A DNA stretch of 64,000 nucleotides from Bryobacterales bacterium (GTDB taxonomy: Bacteria > Acidobacteriota > Terriglobia > Bryobacterales > Bryobacteraceae), in the NCBI GenBank assembly GCA_025463005.1, contig JAOAPR010000042.1, positions 1 to 64,000 on the forward strand, read 5' to 3'. The stretch's first letter is position 1; each line of letters starts with the position of its first letter. Positions 17,338-24,966 of this stretch are shown here, piece after piece. The notes below the pieces were generated by a model. It saw nothing but the letters and a program-made list of their open reading frames with translations. It made no database searches and was not told the origin of the DNA. A program made the translations under genes and the position numbers.

Positions 17338-18229
17338 AGTAGCCGGTGCGAGTCGTGGCCCGCAAATCTTTGCGGGAAAGCTCGACCCGAACCATGTGGA
17401 ACCGAGGCGCGTCCGCCGGCAAATTGTGGGGATAATATCCGATCAGATATTGCGTACGCAGGTCCCGCAGAATCTCAGTGAACGCGTCGTCCAGCTCGGA
17501 GGCTCCCATGGGCTGAAAGACGCGCCCGCCGGTACCGCTGGCGAGCGTATCGAGGGCGCGCTCGCCCCCCAGGTTTCGTCCGGCGTCGTTGGTGATGGGC
17601 ACCACCAGAATCGGGTAAATAATAGCGTCGGCTGACTGCGCCGATTCGAAGGCGTCCGCGTATTTTTTGACGCTGGTGGTATCGCCGCCATCGGTGACCG
17701 CGACAATCACGTGGCGTCCATCCCGGCCGCTAAAGTCGCGGGATGCGAGATGCACGGCGTCATAAAGGGAAGTCCCCGCCCTGGCTTTCAAATCCTTAAG
17801 CGAGTCAATCAGCCGCTGCTCGCGACGCGTAAACGAGTTCAGCCGCGTGACCTCGTCGTTGAAAGCGTAAAGCGATACGGCGTCGTCGGGATTTCCCTCG
17901 CGCACCAGCGCTCGCAAAAACCTCTCGAGCGAGGTAGTTTCATACCGCAGATCCTTGGCCGTCGACCCGCTGGTGTCGATCAGCAACGCCACGGACAGAG
18001 GCAGCTCAGTATGGTGTTCGAATACGGCTACTTCCTGCTTCACGCCGTTGTCGTAGACGGCAAAATCGGGCCGCTGGAGCGACCCGACCAGCTCGCCCCG
18101 CGCATCCTTGACAGATACCAGCAGCCGGACCAGTTTCACGTCGACCTTGAAGGTCGACTGAGCCAGGGCCACGACCGCGAGCGCGGCTGCGAGGATTAGG
18201 AGCGCGCTCTGATGACGGAATCGTCCCAT
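17312..18229 (-). CDS. Exported VWFA-related domain protein
   Basis: 305 residues from the ATG at 18229. A longer frame would add 16 Arg-rich residues ahead of the signal peptide. The hydrophobic N-terminus (ALLILAAALAVVALAQ) is followed by a short beta domain (VDVKLVRLLVSVKDARGELV) and a von Willebrand A domain whose MIDAS motif DTSGSTAKD is intact. Further MIDAS residues lie near AGTSLYDAV and VTDGGDTTS. This is the VWFA-related family that is frequent in Acidobacteriota and has no settled function; metal-dependent protein binding is the general role. It overlaps moaD-moaE upstream and hfq downstream, so an exported adhesion-like protein sits in a cytoplasmic housekeeping operon. Confidence 0.85.
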   Translation of the reverse strand: MGRFRHQSALLILAAALAVVALAQSTFKVDVKLVRLLVSVKDARGELVGSLQRPDFAVYDNGVKQEVAVFEHHTELPLSVALLIDTSGSTAKDLRYETTSLERFLRALVREGNPDDAVSLYAFNDEVTRLNSFTRREQRLIDSLKDLKARAGTSLYDAVHLASRDFSGRDGRHVIVAVTDGGDTTSVKKYADAFESAQSADAIIYPILVVPITNDAGRNLGGERALDTLASGTGGRVFQPMGASELDDAFTEILRDLRTQYLIGYYPHNLPADAPRFHMVRVELSRKDLRATTRTGYYGDASARR

Positions 18230-18918
18230 TCGCCGTCCACCCACACCTCGCCGTCGGCGAAGTATTCTTTTTTCCAAATCGGCACCAGGCGCTTGAGCCG
18301 GTTGATGCCTTCAAGCGCCGCTTCAAACGCCGGCTTACGATGCGGCGCGGCGGCGACAACAACTACGCTCGCTTCTCCGATCTCGATTCGGCCGAGCCTG
18401 TGGATCATGCCGACCCGCCCGACCGGAAATGCGTGGGCGATTTCGCAGCCAATCTGGGCCATCATCTTGATCGCCATGGCCTCATAGCACTCGTATTCGA
18501 GATAGCGGGTCGGCCGACCCTTGGTATTGTTGCGGGCGATGCCTTCGAAGGTGACCACGGCGCCGTCCTCGCCTCGTTGCAGGCGATGCGCCAGGCCCAG
18601 GCTGTCGATCGGATCGCGGGTGATGGCAAAGAAGTGGCCGGCGGGATCTTCTATCTGTTGCGTGAAGGCCGCGGACCCGCCGCTGACGGGCGGGAGGATC
18701 GCCACCTCATCGCCTTCGGACAAAGGAGCGCTGGGTTCGGAGAAACTCTGGTTCAGGGCAAGGACCAGGCTGGCGGACATTTCGCGGATGCGCGGGAAGC
18801 GTCCGGCATAATGTTCGAAGACGGAGTCCAGGCGGCCGCCCTCGGGGATCTCGACCGTATCCTCGCGGAGACCGACAATATCACGCAACACACCGAAGAA
18901 TAAGACGCGGATTCGCAC
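18196..18918 (-). CDS. MoaD-MoaE fusion, molybdopterin synthase
   Basis: 240 residues from a GTG. Residues 1-81 are a ubiquitin-like MoaD ending in the di-glycine Gly80-Gly81 (LPPVSGG). Residues about 92-235 are MoaE with RVGMIHRLGRIEIGE and the catalytic lysine region VPIWKKEYF. Molybdopterin synthase inserts the two dithiolene sulfurs into precursor Z, using a thiocarboxylate on the free MoaD C-terminus. Here the di-glycine is internal and is followed by Ser82, so the fused protein should need cleavage to be active, as reported for mycobacterial MoaX. No other molybdenum-cofactor gene is in the window. The downstream VWFA gene overlaps its end. Confidence 0.9.
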   Translation of the reverse strand: MRIRVLFFGVLRDIVGLREDTVEIPEGGRLDSVFEHYAGRFPRIREMSASLVLALNQSFSEPSAPLSEGDEVAILPPVSGGSAAFTQQIEDPAGHFFAITRDPIDSLGLAHRLQRGEDGAVVTFEGIARNNTKGRPTRYLEYECYEAMAIKMMAQIGCEIAHAFPVGRVGMIHRLGRIEIGEASVVVVAAAPHRKPAFEAALEGINRLKRLVPIWKKEYFADGEVWVDGEWDDSVIRARS

Positions 18919-18996
18919 GATTCTGATGTCATGGTAACAGACGCAACGCCGCTTGCCCGGTTACAGGAATTTCACCTGTCACCTTAATAAACCAGT

Positions 18997-19002
18997 TATA
19001 AT
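18997..19002 (+). promoter_or_regulatory. TATAAT -10 element nine bases before the thioesterase start
   Basis: A perfect TATAAT ends nine bases before the ATG at 19012, and no Shine-Dalgarno lies between them. Transcription would begin about two or three bases before the ATG, giving an essentially leaderless message for the thioesterase-pgk pair. The -35 region is poor. Confidence 0.5.
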
Positions 19003-19011
19003 CACCAGCTT

Positions 19012-19443
19012 ATGGCACCTGTCGAGACTCGCCTGCGCGTTCGGTATGCCGAAACCGACCAGATGGGCGTGGTCTACCACGCCAACTACCTGATCTGGAT
19101 GGAGGTGGGGCGAGTCGAGTACTGGCGGGCGGCCGGGCTGCGCTATCGCGACATGGAGCGCGAGGACGGGATCCTGCTGATAGTGGCGGAGGTGAATTGC
19201 CGCTACCTCTCCCCCGCTGTGTACGATGAGGAGGTTATTATCCGAACCTCGGTTGCGGAGGCCACTCCACGGATGATCCGGTTCGAGTATGAATTACTGG
19301 CCGTGGACGACGGCCGCCGACTGGCCACGGGATATACCAAACACGTATTCTGCGGCATCGATCGCAGGCCGGCCAAGCTGCCGCGAAAATATTTCGAGAT
19401 ATTGGGAATCCGTGGAACAGGAATCGGAGAATCGACCACATGA
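19012..19443 (+). CDS. YbgC-like hotdog-fold acyl-CoA thioesterase
   Basis: 143 residues, the usual length of the 4-hydroxybenzoyl-CoA thioesterase/YbgC family. The N-terminal signature [21 protein letters not shown] carries the catalytic Asp in ETDQMG and the His in VVYHANY; the hotdog strands continue to [15 protein letters not shown]. Such enzymes hydrolyse short-chain or aromatic acyl-CoA. YbgC is usually linked to tol-pal genes, but here it is followed by pgk with a four-base ATGA overlap, so the two are one transcript. The substrate cannot be told from sequence. Confidence 0.88.
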   Translation: MAPVETRLRVRYAETDQMGVVYHANYLIWMEVGRVEYWRAAGLRYRDMEREDGILLIVAEVNCRYLSPAVYDEEVIIRTSVAEATPRMIRFEYELLAVDDGRRLATGYTKHVFCGIDRRPAKLPRKYFEILGIRGTGIGESTT

Positions 19444-20612
19444 GCACACTTTCCATCCGCGATCTGGATCTGTCGGGAAAACGCGTCTTCATCCGCGTGG
19501 ACTTTAACGTTCCTTTGGCACCCGGCGGGGAGATTACGAGCGACAAACGCATACGCGCCTCGCTGCCGACCATCCGCTACGCGCTCGATAAGGGCGCAGG
19601 AGTGATCCTGGCGAGCCACCTCGGCCGGCCGAAGGGCAAGCCCATTCCGGAGTTGAGCCTGCGACCCGTTTCATTGCGCCTGGCGGAGTTATTAGGCCGA
19701 CCCGTGGAGATGGCTCCGGACTGCGTCGGACCGGCTGTGGAGGCGATGTTGCCGGCGGTGGGCGAGGTGCTGTTGCTCGAGAACCTGCGCTTCCACGCAG
19801 AGGAAGAGAAAAACGATCCTGCGTTTTCAAAGCAGCTCGCGCGCCTATGCGACGTGTACGTGAATGACGCCTTCGGTTCGGCGCACCGGGCGCATTCGTC
19901 CACGGTTGGGATGATCGCTTACGTGAAACAGGCCGCCGCAGGGCTGCTGATGGAGAAGGAAATCGAGTATCTCACGAAGGCTGTTAAGAATCCGGCGCGG
20001 CCGTGCGTTGCGATCCTGGGCGGCGCAAAAGTTTCCGACAAGATCGATGTGATCCAGAACCTGATGAAGGTGGTCGACAAGCTGATGATCGGCGGCGCGA
20101 TGGCGTACACGTTTCTTCGTGCCCGGGGCGAGGGCACCGGCAAATCCTTGGTCGAGGAAGACAAGATCGATCTGGCACGCGAGTTGATGGCTGAGGCCGG
20201 GTCGAAACTGATGTTGCCGGTAGATCACGTCGTCGCTGCCGAGCTGAAGGCGGGCGCGGAGTCGAAGGTCGTCGACAAAGTGCCGGATGGCCTGATGGGG
20301 CTGGATATCGGTCCCAAGACCATCGCCGCGTATGAGCAGGTCATCAGCGGCGCGAAGACGGTGATCTGGAATGGACCGATGGGCGTGTTTGAAACGCCCC
20401 CGTTCGATCGAGGCACGGTGGCGCTGGCGAAAGCTGTAGCCGCATCGGGCGCGGTGAGCGTGGTGGGCGGCGGCGATTCGGAAAAAGCGATCAAGTCGGC
20501 GGGCGTGGCTGACAAGATCAGTCACATCTCTACGGGCGGCGGCGCCTCGCTCGAATTTCTCGCGGGGATCGAGTTGCCGGGCGTAGCCGCGCTGGAAGTT
20601 AGCCGCAAATAA
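19440..20612 (+). CDS. pgk: Phosphoglycerate kinase
   Basis: 390 residues, full length for the glycolytic enzyme that interconverts 1,3-bisphosphoglycerate and ADP with 3-phosphoglycerate and ATP. Recognisable parts are the N-terminal [12 protein letters not shown], the substrate-binding SHLGRPKGK, the basic-patch [11 protein letters not shown], the nucleotide-domain [15 protein letters not shown] and [10 protein letters not shown], and the C-terminal [11 protein letters not shown] ... [11 protein letters not shown]. The start overlaps the thioesterase stop (ATGA). No gap or triose-phosphate isomerase gene follows, unlike many bacterial glycolytic operons. The last codons and stop lie inside a palindromic repeat (20604-20645). 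Confidence 0.96.
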   Translation: MSTLSIRDLDLSGKRVFIRVDFNVPLAPGGEITSDKRIRASLPTIRYALDKGAGVILASHLGRPKGKPIPELSLRPVSLRLAELLGRPVEMAPDCVGPAVEAMLPAVGEVLLLENLRFHAEEEKNDPAFSKQLARLCDVYVNDAFGSAHRAHSSTVGMIAYVKQAAAGLLMEKEIEYLTKAVKNPARPCVAILGGAKVSDKIDVIQNLMKVVDKLMIGGAMAYTFLRARGEGTGKSLVEEDKIDLARELMAEAGSKLMLPVDHVVAAELKAGAESKVVDKVPDGLMGLDIGPKTIAAYEQVISGAKTVIWNGPMGVFETPPFDRGTVALAKAVAASGAVSVVGGGDSEKAIKSAGVADKISHISTGGGASLEFLAGIELPGVAALEVSRK

Positions 20613-20645
20613 ACACAAATACTACTTTGTGTTAATTTATTTGCG
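20604..20645. repeat. AT-rich palindrome overlapping the pgk stop codon
   Basis: The left arm CGCAAATAA then ACACAAA, a TACTAC loop, and the right arm TTTGTGT then TTATTTGCG pair over about 16 bases with a four-base bulge (20634-20637 region). It contrasts with the surrounding GC-rich sequence and includes the pgk stop. It could act as a terminator or 3'-end stabiliser. The outer arm sequence TTTATTTGCGT recurs at 20890-20900. Confidence 0.6.
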
Positions 20646-20716
20646 TGGAGAGCTCTATCGCGATGGTTCTTTTGGGACCCGTGTCGGCTGCTACGCCCAA
20701 CGGACAGGGGCCATTC

Positions 20717-20881
20717 ATGGCGAGCTTTCTTATTCTTGTTGGGACCTGGGTCTCAGTGGCCACCTTTATCCACTATCGGAAGGTTCGGGGCGACGGGACG
20801 GTTCCCTGGTCGAATCTTCTCTGGGTGGTCGGAATTGCCCTATTCCTCGTTGTTGTCGGTGTTCGGGACCTGCTTCGCTAG
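20717..20881 (+). CDS. Small two-helix membrane protein, unknown function
   Basis: A 54-residue frame from an ATG at 20717 with AGGGG six bases upstream; the same frame could start at a GTG at 20645 (78 residues). Two hydrophobic helices (about 3-19 and 33-50) are separated by a short basic loop (HYRKVRGDGT), a typical small integral membrane protein. I do not recognise a family, and it does not look like SecG. It is flanked by the TTTATTTGCGT repeats, and its codons are less GC-rich in the third position than those of its neighbours. It may be a real small protein or a fortuitous frame. Confidence 0.45.
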   Translation: MASFLILVGTWVSVATFIHYRKVRGDGTVPWSNLLWVVGIALFLVVVGVRDLLR

Positions 20882-20882
20882 C

Positions 20883-20912
20883 ATTCGCGTTTATTTGCGT
20901 TCATTCGCGACT
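20883..20912. repeat. Three tandem ten-base repeats (ATTCGCGTTT type)
   Basis: ATTCGCGTTT, ATTTGCGTTC and ATTCGCGACT follow each other with exact 10-base periodicity between two convergent genes. The middle unit includes TTTATTTGCGT, identical to 20636-20646 and inverted at 20604-20614 (up to CGCAAATAAAC). Short repeats of this kind are dispersed in many environmental bacterial genomes. Confidence 0.6.
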
Positions 20913-22265
20913 TTGAATGGTTTTCGCCGCTTCGAGAGCGGCTAATGTCGGCCCTGAGTGGCCGCGCGGCAGCAGGCTCGGCCCCGACCGCACGAACACG
21001 CTCTCCGGCTTCGTCGCGACATCGAAGACCACGCCGATGAAGCAGTTGCTCATCTCGTCCCAGTTCTGCGGACCCCACACGATCTCCTTGGCCGGGTCGG
21101 GATTAAACCGGTTATTGGCGGAGTTGTCGAAGTGCGAGATCCCCACCATGCGCGTGCCTTTCGGCAAATCGATCGGCTTCGCGAATTCGTATCCCATCTG
21201 CCACTCGAAGTCCCACTTCGCCTTGAGAACCGTCTGGGTCTCGCCGGTTGGATAGATGAGGCGCAGCTCAAAATCCTTCCCGCGCAGATGCATGTGAGGC
21301 TGAGCGTATACGAGCTTGGCTTCCTGGGCGAGAGTCAGCTCGCTGACCACTTCGGCGTTTCCGTCGCCGGCAGGAATCGCGAGATTCGTCGCGGTCGGCC
21401 CGGCGTGGAAAAAGTAGCGCGTCTGCGGAGGATTCTTCGCGAACACCAACCCGATCTTGGACGCATCCTGGGTTGCCTCGCCACTCGTGGTGTAGTGCAG
21501 CTCGAACACCAGGTCGGATCCTTTGGGAACGAACTTGGCCGAGCCGTCGACATCGAAGCTCTGCGCGCCCAGCCCTGGATTGAACTTGCCTAGAATATCG
21601 TTGCCTTCTTCGGCGCCATTGCGTCCGATGATGTCCCGCTGGGTTTCGTTCTCGTAGGCTTCGCCGGGTTCAGCATTTTCCAGCCAGTGCGATCCGGCCG
21701 GACGGACCCACACTTTCCCGTGGTGCAAAACTTTCGCATTGCCCGGACGCATTTCCGCGGCTTTGATCCACATGTCCTGAGGGAAATTGGTTTTCACCAG
21801 GACGAATTTGTAATTGACGGTCCCAGTGGCGGGTATCTGGAACGGCTTGGGCATTTCGACAATGATGTCGGGTTTGATGTTCCAGCCGTCCTGGAAGGCT
21901 AGCGCCGCCGGTTTGTCCTTGGCGTCGCCTTCGAGCGCACCGTTGTCGGCCCACGCGGTGAGTGTCGCGATCTCTTCAGTGCTCAACGTCCGATCGTTCT
22001 TGAAATGGCTGAAGCTGGCCTCGGCGAGCCATGGCGGCATCCTCCTGGATACGACTGCGGCCTTGATGGCCTTAGCCCATGGCCGGGCGTCGTTGTAAGT
22101 CAGGAGAGACATCGGAGCCACTTCGCCAGGACGATGACAGCTCTGGCAATTCTTCTGAAGAATCGGAAGAACGTCCTTGTTGAAGGTGACTTTGGAGGGA
22201 TCCGGCGCGGCCAGAATCGCCACGCTTGTCATACAAACCGCTACTGCCAGCCGAAATGCAGTCAC
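20901..22265 (-). CDS. Exported cytochrome c / copper type II monooxygenase-like protein
   Basis: 454 residues from a GTG at 22265, supported by AGGAGGTA just upstream; a longer frame would bury that site. After the signal peptide (about 1-19) comes a cytochrome c domain (about 20-115) with the haem motif CQSCH and a candidate axial Met in RRMPPW. It is followed by a domain resembling peptidylglycine/dopamine-type copper monooxygenases: HHGKVW, the HMH motif in QPHMHLRGKD, and a possible Met ligand in NWDEMSNCF. The fused haem domain could feed electrons to the copper site. Related fusions are common in Acidobacteriota and Planctomycetota. The substrate is unknown. Its 3' end enters the tandem repeat at 20883-20912. 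Confidence 0.75.
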   Translation of the reverse strand: MTAFRLAVAVCMTSVAILAAPDPSKVTFNKDVLPILQKNCQSCHRPGEVAPMSLLTYNDARPWAKAIKAAVVSRRMPPWLAEASFSHFKNDRTLSTEEIATLTAWADNGALEGDAKDKPAALAFQDGWNIKPDIIVEMPKPFQIPATGTVNYKFVLVKTNFPQDMWIKAAEMRPGNAKVLHHGKVWVRPAGSHWLENAEPGEAYENETQRDIIGRNGAEEGNDILGKFNPGLGAQSFDVDGSAKFVPKGSDLVFELHYTTSGEATQDASKIGLVFAKNPPQTRYFFHAGPTATNLAIPAGDGNAEVVSELTLAQEAKLVYAQPHMHLRGKDFELRLIYPTGETQTVLKAKWDFEWQMGYEFAKPIDLPKGTRMVGISHFDNSANNRFNPDPAKEIVWGPQNWDEMSNCFIGVVFDVATKPESVFVRSGPSLLPRGHSGPTLAALEAAKTIQSRE

Positions 22266-22419
22266 GCGAATGGTACCTCCTTCAGAGGTCATACCGCGAC
22301 CCAATTATATTCGTATTTCTCGCTCAAATGCAATGATCCGTTGAACATCCGCAGCGCTGATTCACTTCATAGAAAGTTTTGATTGGACCGCGCGGGCTAG
22401 CGGTCTTAGGCTCATTAGT

Positions 22420-23178
22420 ATGATGGTCACAGAACAACGGGAACGGGAGGAGCCGGAGGAAATCTCGGTCTTACACCGCGTAAGCCGGATTGTCAGCTCC
22501 GAACTGTCTTTAGATGAGATGCTTGGAGAGATCGTGGGACTTACGTCCCAGATCTCAGGATGCGATGCCTGCCTGGTTTATCTGGTGGAATCGCCTACGG
22601 AGGAATTCGTGCTGCGCGCATCACAGGTGCCGCACGCAGCAGACTTGGGGAATCTTCGCATGAAAATCGGAGAGGGAGTCACGGGCTGGGTAGCCGAACA
22701 CCAGTCGCCTGTGGCGCTTTCCTCCAAGGCTTCGGCCGATTCGCGGTTCAAGTTCTTCCCCGCGCTGGTTGAGGACACTTACGAGGCTTTCCTCTCGGTG
22801 CCCCTGATCAACAAGGGCAAGGTGATCGGGGTGATCAACGTTCACCACCGCGAACGTCATGCGCACACGGCCGAGGAAATTTCGACCATCCAGTTCATGG
22901 GGGAGCAGATGGGCAGCGCGATCGCCAAGAGCCTGCTCGAAGAAGAGAACGCGCGCCTGACCGAAGAGACCGCGGATATCAAGCGGCAACTGGAAACTCG
23001 GAAGGTGGTGGAGCGCGCCAAGGGCATCCTGCAGCGACGCCAGAGTCTTACCGAGGAAGAAGCATATCTGCGAATGCGCAATGAAAGCCGCCGGCTACGC
23101 CGTCCGATGAAGGAGCTGGCCGAGGCGATCATTCTGGCCGAGGAGCTTGGCCGGAAAGAACCGTCCGCCCGGGAATAA
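22420..23178 (+). CDS. GAF-ANTAR regulator (RNA-binding antiterminator class)
   Basis: 252 residues. A GAF sensor domain spans about 15-170 (SSELSLDEMLGEIVGL ... SVPLINKGKVIGVINVHHR), a coiled-coil linker covers about 170-195, and an ANTAR domain covers about 193-245. The ANTAR signature is visible: ERAKGILQRRQSLTEEEAYLRMRNESRRLRRP. ANTAR proteins bind paired RNA hairpins and prevent transcription termination; the GAF domain replaces the usual receiver as the signal input. No Shine-Dalgarno is obvious before the ATGATG start. The DUF4159 gene starts 32 bases downstream. No clear ANTAR-type pair of six-base-loop hairpins was found nearby, so its RNA targets are probably elsewhere. Confidence 0.88.
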   Translation: MMVTEQREREEPEEISVLHRVSRIVSSELSLDEMLGEIVGLTSQISGCDACLVYLVESPTEEFVLRASQVPHAADLGNLRMKIGEGVTGWVAEHQSPVALSSKASADSRFKFFPALVEDTYEAFLSVPLINKGKVIGVINVHHRERHAHTAEEISTIQFMGEQMGSAIAKSLLEEENARLTEETADIKRQLETRKVVERAKGILQRRQSLTEEEAYLRMRNESRRLRRPMKELAEAIILAEELGRKEPSARE

Positions 23179-23210
23179 CTCTAAGTCGCGCGCGGTATCC
23201 TCAGGGCAGG

Positions 23211-24062
23211 GTGCTTCGCATAACGCGTCGGAATATTCCGCTTCCGCTGGCCTGGGCGACCGCACTGGGAACGCTGTGCGCGTTTCAGCTCTTTGCTTTC
23301 CACAAGCCGTTTCGGGAATATCCAGGAATGGAATATGCGAAGGGCTCTATTCCCCTTCCCCCGGGTTGGGATCAGGAGACGGATTTTGTGTTCGCCCGGA
23401 TCATGTTTCCGGGCGGTCCGCTTGACGGATATCGCGGACGCGAGGATCCGGACTATCATCGCGGGCGTTCCTTGTGGACCCAGGATTATCCACGCGCCGA
23501 CCGTCATTTTCTGGAGGCAGTGCGGCGGCTGACGCGCGTGGATGCGCGTTCGGTGGAACAGGTCGTCGATCTTGAAGACGGCGACGATCCTTACAACTAT
23601 CCGTTCATTTATGCCGTCCAAGCCGGCGAATGGGGCTTGACCGAGAAACAGGGCAAGATCCTTCGCGAGTATCTCGACCGCGGCGGTTTCTTCATGGCCG
23701 ACGATATCCATGGAACCGCCGAGTGGGGCCAATTTGTCGAGCGCATCGGATACGCCTTCCCGGACCGTGAGGTTCAAGATATCCCCAACCAGGATTCGAT
23801 CTTTCATTCCGTGTTCGACCTGGATGACCGCTATATCATCGTGGGCTCCGAACACTTGCGGGAAGGTTCCAAGAACGGCGGTACGGTTCCGTACTGGCGC
23901 GCAATCTACGACGACAAAGGGCGAATTCTGGTGCAGGCCATGTACAACTCCGACACCGGCGATTCCTGGGAATTTGCCGACGACCCGCGCTATCCCGAAA
24001 AATACTCCGCGCTGGGCCTGCGGCTGGGCGTGAACTACATCGTCTACGCGATCACCCACTGA
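23211..24062 (+). CDS. DUF4159 domain protein
   Basis: 283 residues from a GTG. A hydrophobic N-terminal segment (about 11-29) anchors or exports the protein. The remainder is a DUF4159 domain: FVFARIMFPGG, WTQDYPRADRHFLEAVRRLTRV, YPFIYAVQAGEWGLTEKQGKILREYLDRGGFFMADDIHG and a C-terminal LRLGVNYIVYAITH. DUF4159 resembles a GATase1/flavodoxin-like fold and often accompanies MoxR-vWA operons in other genomes; such an operon lies at 37041-43312 here, but not adjacent. TATCCT (23196-23201) ends nine bases before the start. The function is not established. Confidence 0.85.
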   Translation: MLRITRRNIPLPLAWATALGTLCAFQLFAFHKPFREYPGMEYAKGSIPLPPGWDQETDFVFARIMFPGGPLDGYRGREDPDYHRGRSLWTQDYPRADRHFLEAVRRLTRVDARSVEQVVDLEDGDDPYNYPFIYAVQAGEWGLTEKQGKILREYLDRGGFFMADDIHGTAEWGQFVERIGYAFPDREVQDIPNQDSIFHSVFDLDDRYIIVGSEHLREGSKNGGTVPYWRAIYDDKGRILVQAMYNSDTGDSWEFADDPRYPEKYSALGLRLGVNYIVYAITH

Positions 24063-24070
24063 GAAAGTAC

Positions 24071-24137
24071 GGGAGGTCCAGGGCCCCACCGATAGGAGCA
24101 ATCCGGATTCCGGACTGCGTCTGCTCTGGACCGTCCC
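24071..24137. other. Extended imperfect stem-loop downstream of the DUF4159 gene
   Basis: GGGAGGTCCAG (24071-24081) pairs with CTGGACCGTCCC (24126-24137) with one bulge. Inside, TCCGG (24102-24106) pairs with CCGGA (24110-24114) around a three-base loop, and AGCA/TGCT arms add a further short stem. It begins nine bases after the DUF4159 stop. There is no T-run, so it is not a classical intrinsic terminator. It could be a 3' UTR structure or a small structured RNA. Confidence 0.4.
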
Positions 24138-24153
24138 GTTGGGCGTGTTGCAA

Positions 24154-24184
24154 TCTCATGGAGCACGTCATGCTCCACATGAGA
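24154..24184. terminator. Near-perfect hairpin between the DUF4159 and YjqB-like genes
   Basis: TCTCATGGAGCA, a five-base loop CGTCA, then TGCTCC-A-CATGAGA give a 12-base-pair stem with a single-base irregularity. It lies 92 bases after the DUF4159 stop and 114 bases before the next start. No T-run follows on either strand, so it is only a candidate terminator. Confidence 0.4.
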
Positions 24185-24283
24185 GCTCCTGAAAATTCAA
24201 GACTTTGGTCCACTGCGGGAGACACGCTGTCTCACCAGTCCGGGACAATTTGGCACAGCTTTTTGAATCGCCGTCTGACCTGC

Positions 24284-24289
24284 TATCCT
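24284..24289 (+). promoter_or_regulatory. Extended -10 element (TGCTATCCT) before the YjqB-like gene
   Basis: TG-n-TATCCT (24281-24289) ends eight bases before the ATG at 24298, with TTGAAT about 15 bases further upstream. No ribosome site lies between, so transcription would begin at or next to the start codon (leaderless). Confidence 0.5.
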
Positions 24290-24297
24290 TACCGCCA

Positions 24298-24957
24298 ATG
24301 GCGGAACCACGCAGCTACGAAGAAATCCTCGCGAGGAAATGTGTTCTTGGCCGGGACTTTCGCGTGGAGTTCGGGGACAGCAACGTGGATCGATGTCTTT
24401 TGATCGCACCCCATGGCGGCGGCATCGAACCCGGAACGTCGGAAATCATGCGGGCCGTCGCCGAGCTTGGCGGTTGGGCATGGTATGAATTCGCGGGCTT
24501 TTTACGGAAGGGGAACAAGGAAGCCTTGCATCTGGGGAGCACGGATTTCAATGAGCCTACCCTGATGAACTTGCTCCCGCAGACTCCGTTTGTTGTGGCG
24601 TTTCACGGCGCGAATGAATCGAGTGAAACGATAGTGTTCGTCGGCGGCAAGTGGGATCTCGGCCGGGAGGTTGTCGTCAGATCGATCAATGTGGTGTTTA
24701 ACGAACACAAAATACATGCCGCGGACGCAACCAAACATGACGTTGCGGAGCATCTCCGTGGCCTGGAGGATTCGAACATCACCAATCGCGGCAGGCTGAC
24801 GAAAGGCGTCCAACTCGAGTTCTCACGGGGAGCGCGAAACGCGTTATTTCCGCCAGATTCGTCGCGTGAGGCACGGGGTCGACGGAGCCCGCTGTTGAGG
24901 TCCGTCGCGCGCTCAATACACACGGCAATCGAAGAGTTGTGCCAACACTGCCGATGA
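24298..24957 (+). CDS. YjqB / PghP-like poly-gamma-glutamate hydrolase family protein
   Basis: 219 residues from the ATG at 24298. The upstream in-frame extension lacks coding character and runs through the promoter-like element. The family includes phage-encoded PghP, a zinc-dependent hydrolase of poly-gamma-glutamate, and Bacillus YjqB. Visible motifs are APHGGGIEPGTSEIM (candidate His and Glu zinc ligands), VVAFHGANE (a second His) and the C-terminal SRGARNALF. No signal peptide is present, so it would act in the cytoplasm unless released by lysis. Its codons look less GC-biased than those of flanking genes, and it stands alone between a hairpin region and a convergent gene, which fits acquisition from a phage or Gram-positive donor. 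Confidence 0.8.
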   Translation: MAEPRSYEEILARKCVLGRDFRVEFGDSNVDRCLLIAPHGGGIEPGTSEIMRAVAELGGWAWYEFAGFLRKGNKEALHLGSTDFNEPTLMNLLPQTPFVVAFHGANESSETIVFVGGKWDLGREVVVRSINVVFNEHKIHAADATKHDVAEHLRGLEDSNITNRGRLTKGVQLEFSRGARNALFPPDSSREARGRRSPLLRSVARSIHTAIEELCQHCR

Positions 24958-24966
24958 GCTCGAATG

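Noticed and set aside
20645-20881. SecG, which often follows pgk in glycolytic operons.
   Set aside because: The small protein has two helices but lacks the SecG loop and glycine pattern, and its likely start is well downstream of the GTG at 20645.
24154-24184. Possible ANTAR recognition hairpins near the GAF-ANTAR gene.
   Set aside because: ANTAR targets have two adjacent stems with six-base loops carrying A at position 1 and G at position 4. The loops here have five and three bases.
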